Shown here: positions 9,883 to 22,900 of the stretch, piece after piece
How the letters are laid out: the number at the start of each line of letters is the position of its first letter
Position numbering within the stretch: the stretch's first letter is position 1
From: Brachypterus glaber
Lineage: Eukaryota; Arthropoda; Insecta; Coleoptera; Kateretidae
Direction of reading: 5' to 3'
Assembly: GCA_958510825.1 (NCBI GenBank)
Contig: OY294047.1
Span: 45,553,365-45,617,364 of the forward strand
Length of the DNA: 64,000 nt
The notes under the pieces: model-generated
Seen by the model: the letters and a program-made list of their open reading frames with translations, nothing else
Told to the model about the DNA's origin: nothing
Databases searched by the model: none
Made by a program: the position numbers and the translations under genes

Positions 9883-10558
9883 GGGGGGCGCCGGACTTTA
9901 CAACGAAAAAATAACCGCGAAAACCATTACCGCGCAGTCCATTACCGCGATCGCCATTGCCGCGACAAGCCATTACCGCGCATGTCCTTTACCTCGAAGA
10001 CCATTACCGCGCAGTTCATTACCGCGAACGGTCTTTACCTTGACTTTTACATCGAAAATCGTTATACATTATTTTAATTTTATGTAAGGGTATCTGATTG
10101 ATAATCAGTTTAGTACGAATCGTCATGTTGATCGAAATAATGAAAAGTGCTAAGGACAAAGACCTCGCTGTATATAAACATTTCATATACAGGAAAGAAA
10201 AGACTGTTAAAAATAAAAAAAATGTAACTGCGTAAATACCGACATGCTTTGTTGCAAGGGGCGTTTGCACACTTCGGACGGAAATGTTTTAAAGGAAACT
10301 AGTAATAGCCACAAACCTAACCCAGCAGCTATATCAGTTAGAACTTTTTGATTGTTTTCTGCAAAATATTTATTTTTGTTTTATTTCATCTTTTTTTCTT
10401 CAAAAAAGATTAAAATAATTATGCGCGGTAAAGTCCATGCGCGGTATTGACCCCTCGCTGTTTTCTTCGCGATAATGGCTTTCGCGGTAAAGTCTGTGTG
10501 CGTTAAAGTCCATGCGCGGTAACGGTTTCGAGGTAATGGACTGCGCTGTAAAGACCCC
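9883..10558. mobile_element. Element with terminal arrays of an ATTACCGCG-type motif
   Basis: G-rich ends (GGGGGGCG at left, GACCCC at right) are flanked by TA. The left 180 bp holds about ten copies of a roughly 16-18 bp spaced motif (mostly CCATTACCGCG, with CTTTACCTCG variants); the right 130 bp holds about eight inverted copies (CGCGGTAAAG, CGAGGTAATGG). The middle is plain AT-rich sequence without a credible ORF. Clustered subterminal motifs of this kind are usually transposase-binding sites, so I infer a non-autonomous DNA transposon. Confidence 0.75.
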
Positions 10559-10587
10559 TACCCGTATAGGGCGATATATTTAGTATA

Positions 10588-10957
10588 GGCGATAAGACTG
10601 CTCAGTGGCGGACTGGTTCTTGAAACGAAGTGTCTGTTTGAACGTCCGACGTAAAATAACCTAACTCTTTGGTTTAGGTCGTTTTTTTCGCCATTTTGGT
10701 GTTTTTGATGCTAATGGAGGGGCACAGCCCCAAGCTTTAACAAGATCGATGTTTCACACGACCCCTTCCATAAAAAAAATCTCCCCTTGTTCCCCTGCCT
10801 CCATTGGGTCCCCTAAAAATATCAAATATATACCAAAAAAAAAATTGGGCCATGTTATTAATTTTTTTAATTTTACATATATATCTTTCAAAGTCAAAGG
10901 GGGACGGACTTTTGACACACACTGTACATTATACCTGTATTTGCCAGTCTTATCGCC
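10588..10957. mobile_element. Possible TIR element, GGCGATAAGACTG ends
   Basis: A 13-bp inverted pair (GGCGATAAGACTG and CAGTCTTATCGCC) brackets 370 bp lacking a credible ORF. It directly abuts the motif-array element. No target duplication is evident. Confidence 0.45.
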
Positions 10958-11007
10958 CCTCATGTCCTAAAACTTCCGCCCCATAATAATAGGATAGTTT
11001 TAATATA

Positions 11008-11236
11008 CAGGGTGATCTATTTAAATTATCCCCGCCTCCTGTGTTTTATTTGAAGTAATACGAATGTGTTTCTTTAAGCAAAGTTTCATATTGGACTTTA
11101 ATTTTCCTAATATTTTTTAAAAACGCGACAATCTGTATACAATTAGGATTGTTAGATAGGTTAATTTCAGGTAGGCAAATACTTTCAGGGTCTTTTAAAT
11201 GTTGAATTTCGTACCCTGAACATACGGGACACCCTG
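11008..11236. mobile_element. TA-flanked MITE, CAGGGTG/CACCCTG ends
   Basis: CAGGGTGATC at left and GGACACCCTG at right are flanked by TA. Part of its interior (GGTAATTTCA..AGGTA..TTTAATGTTGAATTTC) recurs at 11460-11510 beyond the next MITE, so a longer element was probably interrupted. Confidence 0.6.
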
Positions 11237-11245
11237 TATAAATTA

Positions 11246-11456
11246 AGACCATGTTTCATCAAGCACGAGAGTAAATTAAAAATCGCACACAAAATATTTT
11301 TACAACAGGTTTGAATAGTATATGTTTGTGTATAGAATATACTTATTTTTATAAAATAAACTACGCAGTATATTCGCACATCCAATATTCGAATCTGTTT
11401 TGAAAATATTGACTGTGCGATTTTTAATTTACTCTCTTACTTGATGAAACAGACCA
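11246..11456. mobile_element. Palindromic MITE family M1, copy 2
   Basis: Same interior as the 3106 copy (TCAAGCACGAGAGTAAATT, AAATCGCACA, right end AAACAGACCA followed by TA). The left tip is eroded: CATGTTTCATC replaces TGGTCTGTTTCATC. Confidence 0.82.
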
Positions 11457-11458
11457 TA

Positions 11459-12429
11459 GATAGGGTAATTTCAAGTAGGGGTATTTTTAATGTTGAATTT
11501 CATACTTTTATCTTTAAATAACTATGAAACTAACAATTTTAGAATGATGGTCCATTTTTCACGATATTTTAGCGGTTTACAGTATGTCCCTAACATCAAA
11601 TTTCCTGTTGAAAGGTTTCAGAAAAGCGATTTATCGCTGATGATTCATCACTAATGATGTATTAGGTAAATTATCTAATAATATCAACCTTTGCTAGATT
11701 CTCACAAAAAAAGGTTACAATGGGGAAGGGTCACTAAAAAAATCACCCCGTACACTACTGAATAATTACTGTAATAATTAAATATCTGGAAAAATTATAA
11801 AATCGCATAACTACATAACTCTTTCTGTATGCCTACAGATTATAATAAAAATTGATTTATAAAAGGGTTATGGCGAAAAAACTGACACTAGATCTGGATG
11901 AACTAGGTACTTAATATTCAGAAATATCTCGTAAAAAAATAGGTCTACAGATTAAAAGGTTATGACTTCATAATTTTAAGACTTAAAAAAAAGTCCAAAT
12001 CTTTTAGTTTTATTTTAGAAGTAGGTCTCTCTTTAAGCAGACAGTATTTAGTTGAGATTTTTGTCTTTCTCCATTTTTCCTCCGCTTTACGCTGCTCATG
12101 TCGAATTTGAGTTTTCAGGACTCGCTGTCTAAGTTTATGGTTCTCCCCGTATATTCCATTACATGACGTCATAGAAAGAATGTCTTGTGTCAAATTTGAA
12201 CTAATGAACTAATGTCACGTGATTCGGTTTGCGAGTTGCGCTCATTTTCACTAAATTAAACCTAAACCAAACGTCAATTTAAAGTTGTATACCACCTTGT
12301 TTTAATTTAACCTTAATTATTATGCAACACTTAGATTCATAAACTTCAGTACATTTAATGTATAACTACAAATTAAAATCTGGAACCACCAATGTGTAGT
12401 GGTCTTCATGTCAAATACAAGCCCTGATA
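11459..12429. other. Intergenic, nothing recognised
   Basis: AT-rich sequence with short stop-broken ORFs. No repeat boundary, RNA gene or coding exon could be supported. Confidence 0.4.
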
Positions 12430-12882
12430 CAGGGCCGGCCTTTGCATTTTGGCGCCCTGAAAAAAGGCTTGAACTTGACGCCCCTAAAAAACTTTGTCCC
12501 TAACGGTTTCAACCAAAACTTGGCGCCCTATAAAAAAAAATGCGCTCAAAAAAATACCCTCAAGAAAAAAAATCTTTGCCCCTGACGATTTCTACCAAAC
12601 TTGGCGCCCCTATAAAATAAAAATTGCGCGAAAAAAAGCTTTGTCCCTGGCTCTTTCTACCAAACTTGGCGCCCCTACAAAATAAAAATTGGCGCTCAAA
12701 AAAGTACCCTCACGAAAAAAAAAGCTTTGTCCCTGGCGGTTTCTAACAAAACTTGGCGTCCCTGACCAAAAAAAATCACCCTCGAAAAAAAGCTCAGGCT
12801 AAAAAAGCCTCTCGGCGGCGCCCCTCTGGGCTCGCGCCCTGAAGCAGAGCACTTGATTCATACAAAGGCCGGCTCTGCCCTG
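12430..12882. mobile_element. TIR element carrying about four tandem units
   Basis: Ends CAGGGCCGGCCTTTGCAT and CAAAGGCCGGCTCTGCCCTG are inverted, with a 4-bp gap difference, and resemble hAT ends. No matching 8-bp duplication was found. The interior repeats a unit of about 65-90 bp containing CTTTGTCCCTGGCGGTTTCT and CAAACTTGGCGCCCCT, at about 12490, 12573, 12639 and 12726. No ORF. Confidence 0.7.
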
Positions 12883-13719
12883 AATTATAATTATAAATAA
12901 TTTAATTATTTAATTAAAGGGGGTCGTTAAAAATGTGGAAATCTAATAATAAACTACGCGACAACTAATTTCCAGGAATATGGAATATATCAACAACAAA
13001 AATTAAATAAAACATAGAGTAAAAATTAACCTTAATATCGATACCCCCAAGCAACAAAGCCGTAACTCATATATTGTCATTTTTCACGACAGCTTAATTT
13101 CTAAAATATTTGTATTATTATTTAAGGGTGGGTAAATGATTGAAGTGGAAAAGGAAGCCATGCGATACGTCATTTGAAAGCTTATAAAATTCTCTATTTA
13201 ACTGTATAAGTATTTATTGTTTATTTATTGTTTGTTTCTGATAATTTTCAAGTTTCAAAATTTTTTACTTTAGTGTTTTTTGGTAAAATTTTGGTTAAAA
13301 TGGCCTGTGGAGAAATCTGAGTAGTACCACCATGTGTGTCTTTTGTCAAGGCGTTTACCTATGAGTATAACTCAAAATGGGTCTAACTTGAGTTACGTCT
13401 TTGTTGCTTGGGAGTGTCGATATGTACCTTTTTAGTTTGTAGGACAAAACATTCTTTTGTACGCACTACCTAGTCCTCTTAGGACGCGCCAGCGCATCAG
13501 GAAAATATTTGTTCCAAAACTAATGTTAAAATCGATACAAATTGAAATTATCTCGCAGGTATTTTAAATTTCTTGTTAATTTTTGCGTTACAATAATAAT
13601 AATTGTATTGATACAAAATTATTTTATTGTAATTGTATTAAAGTGGCTCAAACGATCAATATTTAAAATTAAACTGTCACGCCTCCTCAAAATAATATAT
13701 TATTAGTGAAAGAGGATTT
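12883..13719. other. Intergenic, nothing recognised
   Basis: AT-rich, no supported gene. 13130-13200 shares a block (CATTTGAAAGCTTATAAAATTCTC-like) with 57360-57415, indicating an old dispersed repeat. Confidence 0.4.
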
Positions 13720-13720
13720 T

Positions 13721-13924
13721 AAGACTTTTCGTATTAGTTACCAAAGTTGCGGTTATCGTTATGATTGGTAATAGATTGGTCCAAATAATAACCAAATGCT
13801 ATAACCGCTCTCAAAGCACGGTCACAAATTTTACTACCAATTGGTTCAACCCCACGTAACCAAACCATTCCGAAATCAAATGGTAAATACATGACCAAAA
13901 CTTTGGTAACTAATACGAAAAGCC
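13721..13924. mobile_element. MITE with 28-bp TIRs, downstream of PWWP2
   Basis: AAGACTTTTCGTATTAGTTA (continuing CCAAAGTT) at left is inverted as AACTTTGGTAACTAATACGA (continuing AAAGCCTT) at right. The interior has further inverted-like TTGGTAATAG/ACCAATTGG motifs. It ends about 75 bp before the PWWP2 stop codon. Confidence 0.8.
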
Positions 13925-13999
13925 TTTATAAGTATAAAAAACTTTAACAATTATTTAAGTGATTATTGTAATTAATAATCACTGATTAAGAATCTTAAT

Positions 14000-16900
14000 T
14001 TAAGAAAAAACATCGATTTCCCGTGGTGACGCTAAAGCGGGCGGTACCACCTGGGGCATGATATTGTGAGACGGGGAGTTACCTAGAGGTTGGCGAATAC
14101 GGTTTTCTGCATTTTCCTGCGCTTCCATCGACGCCTGCTTGATTGCCTCCTTGTAAGGGCCCCGTTTTTTCTTATTGTAACGCATCTGTAATAGAAAATA
14201 CATCGGTGAAGAATTCATTTGTGTTTTTAATCCTGATGTGAAATTTATTGGAGCCATTGAAGACAAAAATATAACATGGCATCATTTATAATATGATTTT
14301 TTGTTTTGTTTATTTTGTTATTCAATATTGTACTTGGACTTGTATCAATAATGGGTAAATAAATTAATATTATTTACCTTAAAATTGTCCAAATATGGCG
14401 CCAACTGATCACATGGCATCAGGGATGAGGTTGAGGAGCCATACCAGGCAACGTGCGCTTGAGGTGATTGACTTCCTAAACTAGTGATGGTGAGAATTTT
14501 TCCTGGCCACCAGGGGAACCCGTGAATTTTGCCCCAAACCACGTCTCCTACCAATAAGCGGAGTCCTAGGTAAACAATATTAAAATTTAGTTGACTGTTT
14601 GTTATTTTTATAAGAGATGTTGGCCGAAGAATGGCTTTATAAACAGGAGAGACACAGAACCTGGTCTCTTATTTTCCCGACAACCAGAAGCCAGTTCCGA
14701 TAACCGGTGAGTTAAAGGGTCCATATCTAAGCCGTATATCTTAATAGTAAACTCTTTATATAAAGACAAACTTTTGACGGTGGTTGGCTCTAAAGTGGCT
14801 GCGCACGGAACCGTTGGTTTCGCCAAAACCTTAGATCAACCAAACCCGATCATAAGGCATTGCCACCTGTGTTTTCACTTATTTGCCAATTCTGGCTCAA
14901 ACACGAAGAGTAAACTTCTCAAATCTGGCGCCCGAGATAAATCCGAATTAGTTTTCCTATTTTCCGGTAATCTGTGCCAGTTGTTCTAAACGCCCTCAGG
15001 AGGTTTAGAACATAAATTTATTCCTATACGATTATGGTAAAGTTTTACAAATAAATAGTGTGCAAAATCATACAAGAATTGTAATAAAAATAAAAATTTT
15101 GTGGTAAATTAAAAAAAATGCATATTAAAAATAACCATAACCAACACCAAGTTATTAAACCAGTTTTATATTTGTGACAGTCCGTACTGAATAGGAAAAA
15201 AGTGCAAGAAAGCAAGCTAAAAGACTGGTGAAAAGACAATTTAAAGGAAATGAGTAAAATTTTATCGTGATTATCCAAAATATTAGGAAAAAATATATAT
15301 TATCCCACACCAAAAAAATCCCTTACATTGTCCTTCTTACCGTCGGAGCCGATCGCAGTGGACAGCGTTCTCGCATTGATCCTTAACATCAACGGAGGGT
15401 TCGGAAAGTCGGGCACTTGCTCCCCCAGCTCTCCGTCAGAGCTAGACGTGCCGCAACTGCTCTCCTCGTGCGCATTCGTGGACGTCGTCGTCGTGGCCGC
15501 CGCGGAGTCGTCGTCGTCATCTACTGGCACTGAACAGGAGGTAGTGTAAGTATTGTTCAGTCGTTTTAAGTTTATGGACAGTTTCTGTATGACACACGAG
15601 TCTTTTGGGTCATCCTGTGTCGAACTTACCTACGGATAAATAACAGCATTTATCGTTATGGTTAGTGTCGGATCATCTAACCATTAAATGTAATGATAAT
15701 AATAATATTAACCCCTTCACAGTGCAGTGAAAATAAAGTTTGCGTGCCAAAAATGTGCTGAATTTTTGTTTTATATACCTGATATTATTATTGTATGTTT
15801 TAGGTCGCTGAATCTGAAACCGAGGTCAGAATTTAAAAGTTAGAGTTCAAAATGGCGGATCCAATATGGCGGATTAAATTCTGCGAGAAACTTTAAAAAA
15901 TCTAATCCGCCATATTGGATCCGCCATTTTGAATTTTGGAAAACTGACATCAAATTCGTAATCAGCGACCCCAAAAACCCCGTGGTGTTACAAAATCATG
16001 GAAAATAAACTAATGGCAAACTGAGAATTGTAGATGCTGCTATAGCGGTCATACACATTAATGGCACGAACTTTTTTTGCGTAGAGGTCATACACTGTGA
16101 ATATAAATAATAATAATTCCCCGCACGTCGCCTTGGTCATAGGAGGACGAGGTGGATCTGTCGGGTTTTATTTCAAATAATAATAATATTATAATAATAA
16201 TATGTACTTTATTAAATCCATGAAATGATAAAATGTGGTGTACCACAGGGATCAATCTTGAGACCTCTTCTCTTTTAAATAAATTTAAAAGAGAAGAGGT
16301 TTTCTAAATGATTTTGTTTCAAATTTTTCAAAATATGTAAACTTTTCTTGTCTGCAAATCATGTATAATGAATAAAAATAAATAACTATTTAATCTAATA
16401 AATATCAAATTGTGACAACAAGTTAAATATTATAATCCAAAGACATATATCCAAGTTGATCCCACAACGCTCAACATACCTGAAGAAGAAAGTACATTAA
16501 TAATAGTATATTAAAGTACTAGTTTCATAACATACGTTTGTGGAGAGTTTTCTAAAGTACTAGTGCGTTAAAAACGTGTTATGAAACGAGTGCTTTATAC
16601 AATTTTTTCTATTTTGCTCTAAAATGTTAAAAAACTTACATTTAAATTGATGATTGATTTAGGGATTTTTGTTTCGGGTTGGCATTACAGTTTTCGCCAT
16701 GTTTAAAATTCTAAGAACAAATATTATTTTGATATATTTTATAGTCATGTCTTCTCTTTTTCACTGCAAGTAACCAAGACAAAATTTTAACACGGTAAAA
16801 AATAACCTAAACACAAAATTTTGTGGAAAATTATTCTTTAAAGCGACTTTGACATTTGCACGGAAAACGTCAAACGATAGGCTTTTGTCTGTTGCCAACC

Positions 16901-19900
16901 CAAAAAAAAAAAAGTAGAGCCCTCTTATGGGCCTATAAGAACACGCAAAATGCGTGTGATTATGAGCTTATAAGAGTCGCAATATAGAAAAATTTAATTT
17001 AGAGTTCTAGAAATGAACAATAAAGTACATTTAATAGTTATTTATATACCAAGGGACTAAACTGGCTGTTTAAGTCCCGCTGCATTAGTGTTTCCTGAGC
17101 GAGCGCAGCGAGTGAGGGAAACAGAAATGCAAGGGACTAAAACAGCCACGTTTAGTCTTGAGGTATATACACTATTTTTTGCAGGGCCAAACATAATTTA
17201 GGTAGATAGATAAAATTAAAAACCATGCGTCTAAAATCGGTTGTTTTATTTTCGTTATTTAATCAAGATGCCTGTAAATTGCGAAAAGTCAGTTTCACGG
17301 CTATCGCGATTTCAATTGTTTTTTATTATGGTTGACATAAACGTCAAAAAAAATGGACGAAGATGATAAATTGTAAGTTATGTATAAATTGTTATAACAA
17401 TGTTATTTTTAAAGTTTTTCTTTGTTAAAATCAAATAAATTGGTTTGAATCGCTAATTTATTACAAAACACCACCAAACCTAATTTTTGAACCAGCAAAG
17501 CACATAGTAAATATAATATTTTAATATTATCAAGGTTGCCGTGATTTTTATTCCCTAGGGAGAAAAACGGCAAGTTTAGTCCCGAAAATGAAAGCGTCTT
17601 CGTCGTGCAAAAAATTCTTTTCTAACCATGGTTTCGCTTACGAGTCGTGGACAAACTTTATTCTCGGGCACTAAAAGCTTAAACTAATTTGACAAATCAC
17701 TACAGTGCAACCTCGATAATCCGGACATTCAGTAAACCGGATTCTTCGATAACCCGGCCAAGCATTTGGCCGAATTATCAAAGAATCCTTTTACAAATTA
17801 CTTAAAAAAATAACATAAATTTTAATAAGTATGCTTCTGTTTTAGATAATTTTTGTTTATGTACTATTTTCTAGTTGTTTTGTATTAAATGTTTCAAAAA
17901 CAAAAACTGTTCCGCTTCAGTAGTCCGTATTATTTACTAATCCGGATCACCGCGGTTTTTATTACTCCGGATTATCGAGGTTGCACTGTATTATTAAAAC
18001 TGTAAGATCGACGTTAGGAAATAATTTTAATTAACTTAACAATACTTACCAGAAATTTAACTCTATTTCAATTATTAAGTAAATGAAGTATTAATGGTGC
18101 AGGTCGCTTGCAAAACAACTACACAACGATATTTCAAGAACGCTTGACATAAAGACTTTTGACCAATTTTTTTTTGCCACGTTGAAAATCTTTGGTCTAA
18201 AATTCTAAAACCGTTCTTGAAATATCATAGTGACACTGCGGTAAAGTGTTTTGCAAACAAACTTTACCATTAGTACGACTATAGTTAAATTACCGCACAT
18301 ATTCACATAGCTCATTTAATTTTTTATAAATAACTATCAAAGTCTTTAGTATAGCATTTTTAAACTGTTAGGAATAGCGTTAAAGAACTTAATAAAGAGT
18401 ACATTTATTAAATATTATTAAGAATTTTAGACTGTGACCTATTTAATTTCTTGTAAATTTAAGTTTTAAACTTAAAAAACGTTAGGTTACTATTCTGAAC
18501 ATCATAAAGCTGCAACTTCTATAACTTTTGCTATAACTTTTCGATTTATTTTAATATTTCTCAAAATCTAAAAGAGTGACCGCAAGATTAGCCTCTTTTT
18601 CAAACATCTGTAACTTTGATTGGAATTGATAAAATAACGTATAAGTGCTCAAAATTTTTGTCTGGTCAGGAACTCGTGTAAAAAGCAAGATTTATTGTTC
18701 TAGAAGCTAAACATCCCCTTAAACAAAGGGTTAACTATGGGTACTTGAATTGAATTTTATATCAAACTTTCTCACATTTTATTAAACATAACTGCCTGGA
18801 TCCCTTTAACTCGATTTTTCTTAAAATACTTCATGATTTACGACTTTTTTTGGTGCTTTGGGGGTAGTTTAACCCTCTTTGTGGGGGTGGATTTTCATCA
18901 AATCCATGGGTGATACCCCTTTACGTGTTTTTTATGTTTTATATTACAGAAAAATATTTAAAAAAACAAATTTTCCTGTAATATAAAACATAAAAAACAC
19001 GTAAAGGGGTATCAACCTTGGATTTGATGAAAAACAACCCCCACAAAGAGGGTTGAACTACCCCCCAAGCACCAAAAAAAGTAGTAAATCATAAAGTAAC
19101 TCAAGAAAAATCGAGTTAAAGGAGTCCGTCAGTTATGTTTAATAAAATGTGAAAAAGTTTGGTATAAAATTCAATTCAAGTACACCTAGTTAACCCTTTG
19201 TTTAAGGGGATGTTTAGCTTCTAGAATAATAAATATTGCTTTTTGCACAAGTTCATGACCAGAGAAAAATTTTGAGCACTTATACGTTACATTTTATGAA
19301 TTCCAATCGAAGTTGCAGGTGTTTGAAAAACAGGCTAAAAAAACTCTTTTTTTTTGCGGTAACTCTTAAATGCACTCTTTATAATCTTAAGGGTAACTCA
19401 AGGAGGAAAAGTAAAAAAGAAACCACAAAATTATTTTACGTTCAATATATTACATAGTACTATTTTGATATAGTAATTTTCGATATTCAATAACGCAAAT
19501 TTTAAATATAGTTATACCTATCTATGTTCTTTAAAATTTGTAAATATAATAACAAATGACTACTTCTTTTTATTCTATACACATAACATTATGAAGAATA
19601 AACCTGCAAATGCAATGTTTCATAATATATTATCTAAAATAAACTAAATTTAGTAGAAAACTTAATAAATAGTTCTGGAAATAATAATCAAGACTACTTT
19701 AAAAAATATGACACTGCACTATAACTGGGATTAACATTTGTTATTTATAATAAAAATTTTAAATTAAATTATAAATTTCATGAATTTTAATCCCAACGAC
19801 AAAAACCACCCCGCTGCGGGAATGGGATTAAAGTAAATTAAATTTGTATGACACCCGATAATAAAGACTAGTGAATACCACAATGAAAATACAATATTGT

Positions 19901-22900
19901 CAATAGCAACCTTTATATTCTCATACATAACAAGTGATATGATTATCTATAAAGAAATTGCACTGCTCTACTACAGAATTTTCAGAATCAATGAAAAAAT
20001 CCCTACCAAAATCTCATATAGCTGCTATTTCACGCTTTTTTGCGATCATCAGTGAGCATATATTGGTATGGTGGCTTTCGCACCGACTGTAGAAAATTTA
20101 AAAATACTTATTAAAAATAAGTATATCTGTATCGAGAGCATATCTAGATATAGATAATTCTTATCAGATTACAGGTCTGCCAACATCTAATGTAGTACTT
20201 TTGTGCAAACATTAGATGGCGCCACCAATTTGTACGCTCTCGATACCGATATACTTATTTTTAATAAGTATTTTGAAATTTTCTACAGTCGGTGCGAAAG
20301 CCACTCACTGATGATCGCAAAAAGCGTCAAATAGCAGTAATATGACATTTTCGTAGGAATTTTCTCATTGATTGTGAAAATTCTGTAGCAGAGCAGTGGA
20401 ATTTCCTTATAGATTTGAATAGTTTGTCGTCTATAAGGAAACGTTCAAGTATTATGTAACGCAAATTTTGATCATTTTAGACTATTGATTGGCCAAAAAG
20501 AAAGATGGCTTCTCATCTGGCCAATAAAATTATGCCTAAATCAACCTTAAATGTACTTCATCTGCTGTAACTTTTGATCTTTCAGGTCCCTTTTTTCCTT
20601 CTAAAATCTACAAAAATGGCTTGTCCAAATTATTAACTCCAGAACTGTATAATTAAATATTTAATAAAAAAATACAAAAACAATTTTGCATGCATCAGTC
20701 TTCAGAATCTTCAATGGGGTTTAAAGAAATAAAAGAACTTACCTCGCTTTCTTTGTGTCTCTTATCTTTATCCTCCCTGTGCTTCTTTTTATGCTTCATC
20801 TTGTGTTTTCTTCTTCTGGGCACGTTCAGTTCGTACGTCGGCATTATATATCTAGGAGAATTATTCCCCAAACCATGTCTTGGAGAAGCGCTACCAACTG
20901 TATACCTTGGAGACGAGCTTGCTATCGAATATCTGGGACTGTTGTTGCCCAGATACAACGGCGAGCTGGCCGAAAGTAATACTTTCCGCCTTGCTTCCTT
21001 TTTCGCTTTCTTCAACGCCTTACGAGCTGCTTTGTTTATAGGCACTGGCATCTTCGGCTCCTCCTCTAAATTAACATTCTCCTCCGAGTCGCCACAATCG
21101 TTTATATCATCTAGCTTAGCGGGTATTTTAAGTACAGTCCCTTCACCTTGCGGTCCATAAGAAATTTTTATCGTTCTGGTAGTATTGCCTGTCGTAGTGT
21201 TGACGTTCGACTGTTCCCTGTTTTGAGGATGACATTCTTCTTCTGGATCTTCCTCAGGCGACTCTTCAACCGAAGATCTCTTTCTTCTAGGCAGTCTTTT
21301 GGTAGTAGTCTTGGTGCTCACTGGTGCATCATCAGAGCTAGACTCGGAATTATTTGTGGAATGGTTCTCATTATCGCTTATTGAAGTCAGTGGTTTCTTT
21401 AGAAGATTCTTATTTACATTGTATGTTTTGCATTCTTGCAGTGTTAATCTAGTGAGTTTAGGTACTAAAGTGGGTTCCTGACGTCGCAAATTCCTTTTGT
21501 TTGTGATCGAAGTATAACTAGACCGTGTCATCGGTGCATTTGCACTTCTTTTTGGCGGAGGGCTTTGTGGATTTTCCGTGGATTTTCGCTTTCGAGAAAC
21601 GTTTTCCGAGTTTTCGTTACATATACCTTTGCATTTTGAACAGAGTACTTGCCTCGGCCTCAATCTGACCGTCATTTTGCTCATTTTGTTGTTTTTGTAT
21701 TTGCTGGGGATTTGAACGTTTTTCTTTTTTGCGGCGGAAGGGTCTGTGTAAGCGAATCTTTGGTTGACGGAATACAGCGTGTCATCGTCAGGGTTTTTTG
21801 ATGGCACATTGAATGCGGGGTTTATGTTGGGGACGCCACAGGGTAGATTTCTGGAATGAATATTTATTTATTAGTACTGTTTTTTACGGGTGGAAACACC
21901 CATTATTAAAATCAACCGAAAAATCATTTATCTACGACTGCCATTCTAGCTCTAGATACGGTATGAATATTCCGTATCAAGTGTTAGACTGAGCACATGT
22001 TTATAAAAGTAAAGAAAACTGTAGCAACATTACCAACAATATATATATTTTACCATGAAATATTGAATAATTTAATGAAATTTAAAGTTTTTAAAAATTA
22101 CATAAAGTTTATTAGTTTTCCTTAATATTTGACCAGTTTTTTATCAATTTAGTTCAAAAAATTAAAACTGCTCCATCTATTGTTAAATATTTAAACCTGA
22201 TATCTGCCACAACAATCTGACATAACATTCAATTTTTGCATTATAATTTGTAAATATGTGCTAAAATTAAATAAAAATCTCTTTTAAGTACCGATTTGAT
22301 AAAATTATTAAATAACATTAATTGCTTTATTTAAAAATATGTGTTTTGTTGCATTTACAATGTCGAGTCACAAAAAACATTGTTTTTAACCTTGTCGGCA
22401 GTTTAAAGCCATACAGTGTTTCATATTTGCAGTCGAAGAAAAAGTATAGTCTACAACACGTATGGAATAGTCATTCCGCGCTCGGGGGACCGTCATACTC
22501 GCCTGCTGGCTCATATGACAAACTTTCCGCTCGCGCGGAATATTGTCTATTCCATACTAGTTATAGGATATACTATTTTTTTGCATTTTCTGCTTAAGAA
22601 TGTCATGAAACGTCGAGAAAATGTCAAAAAAGTAGGTGTTAAAAAAATGTCGGTCTGTATGTAAACCTTATAACTTTTGAACGGATTGTCCGATTTGAAA
22701 AATTCTTTCACCAAACGATTTAGGACCTTTCCTGTTTGCGTCACATTAAATATGGTTAACATTAGCGTATGGCAAGGGGGGCAAAATTGAAAAAAACTAT
22801 AATTTTTAGCAATATCTCACTTATTATTTATAGTAGGACAATTTTGTTTTGCATTTTAATAATGTTTGATGTATTTTTACATTTTTAATTAGATGTCAAA

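Noticed and set aside
10737..10986. Several overlapping 60-73 codon ORFs on both strands
   Set aside because: They overlap one another in a short repeat-like segment and resemble no family.
12494..12685. 63-codon ORF with repeated TWRP segments
   Set aside because: Product of tandem units within the 12430 element.
20690..21160. 156-codon plus-strand ORF
   Set aside because: It is the antisense of the PWWP2 exon 2, which has clear family matches.
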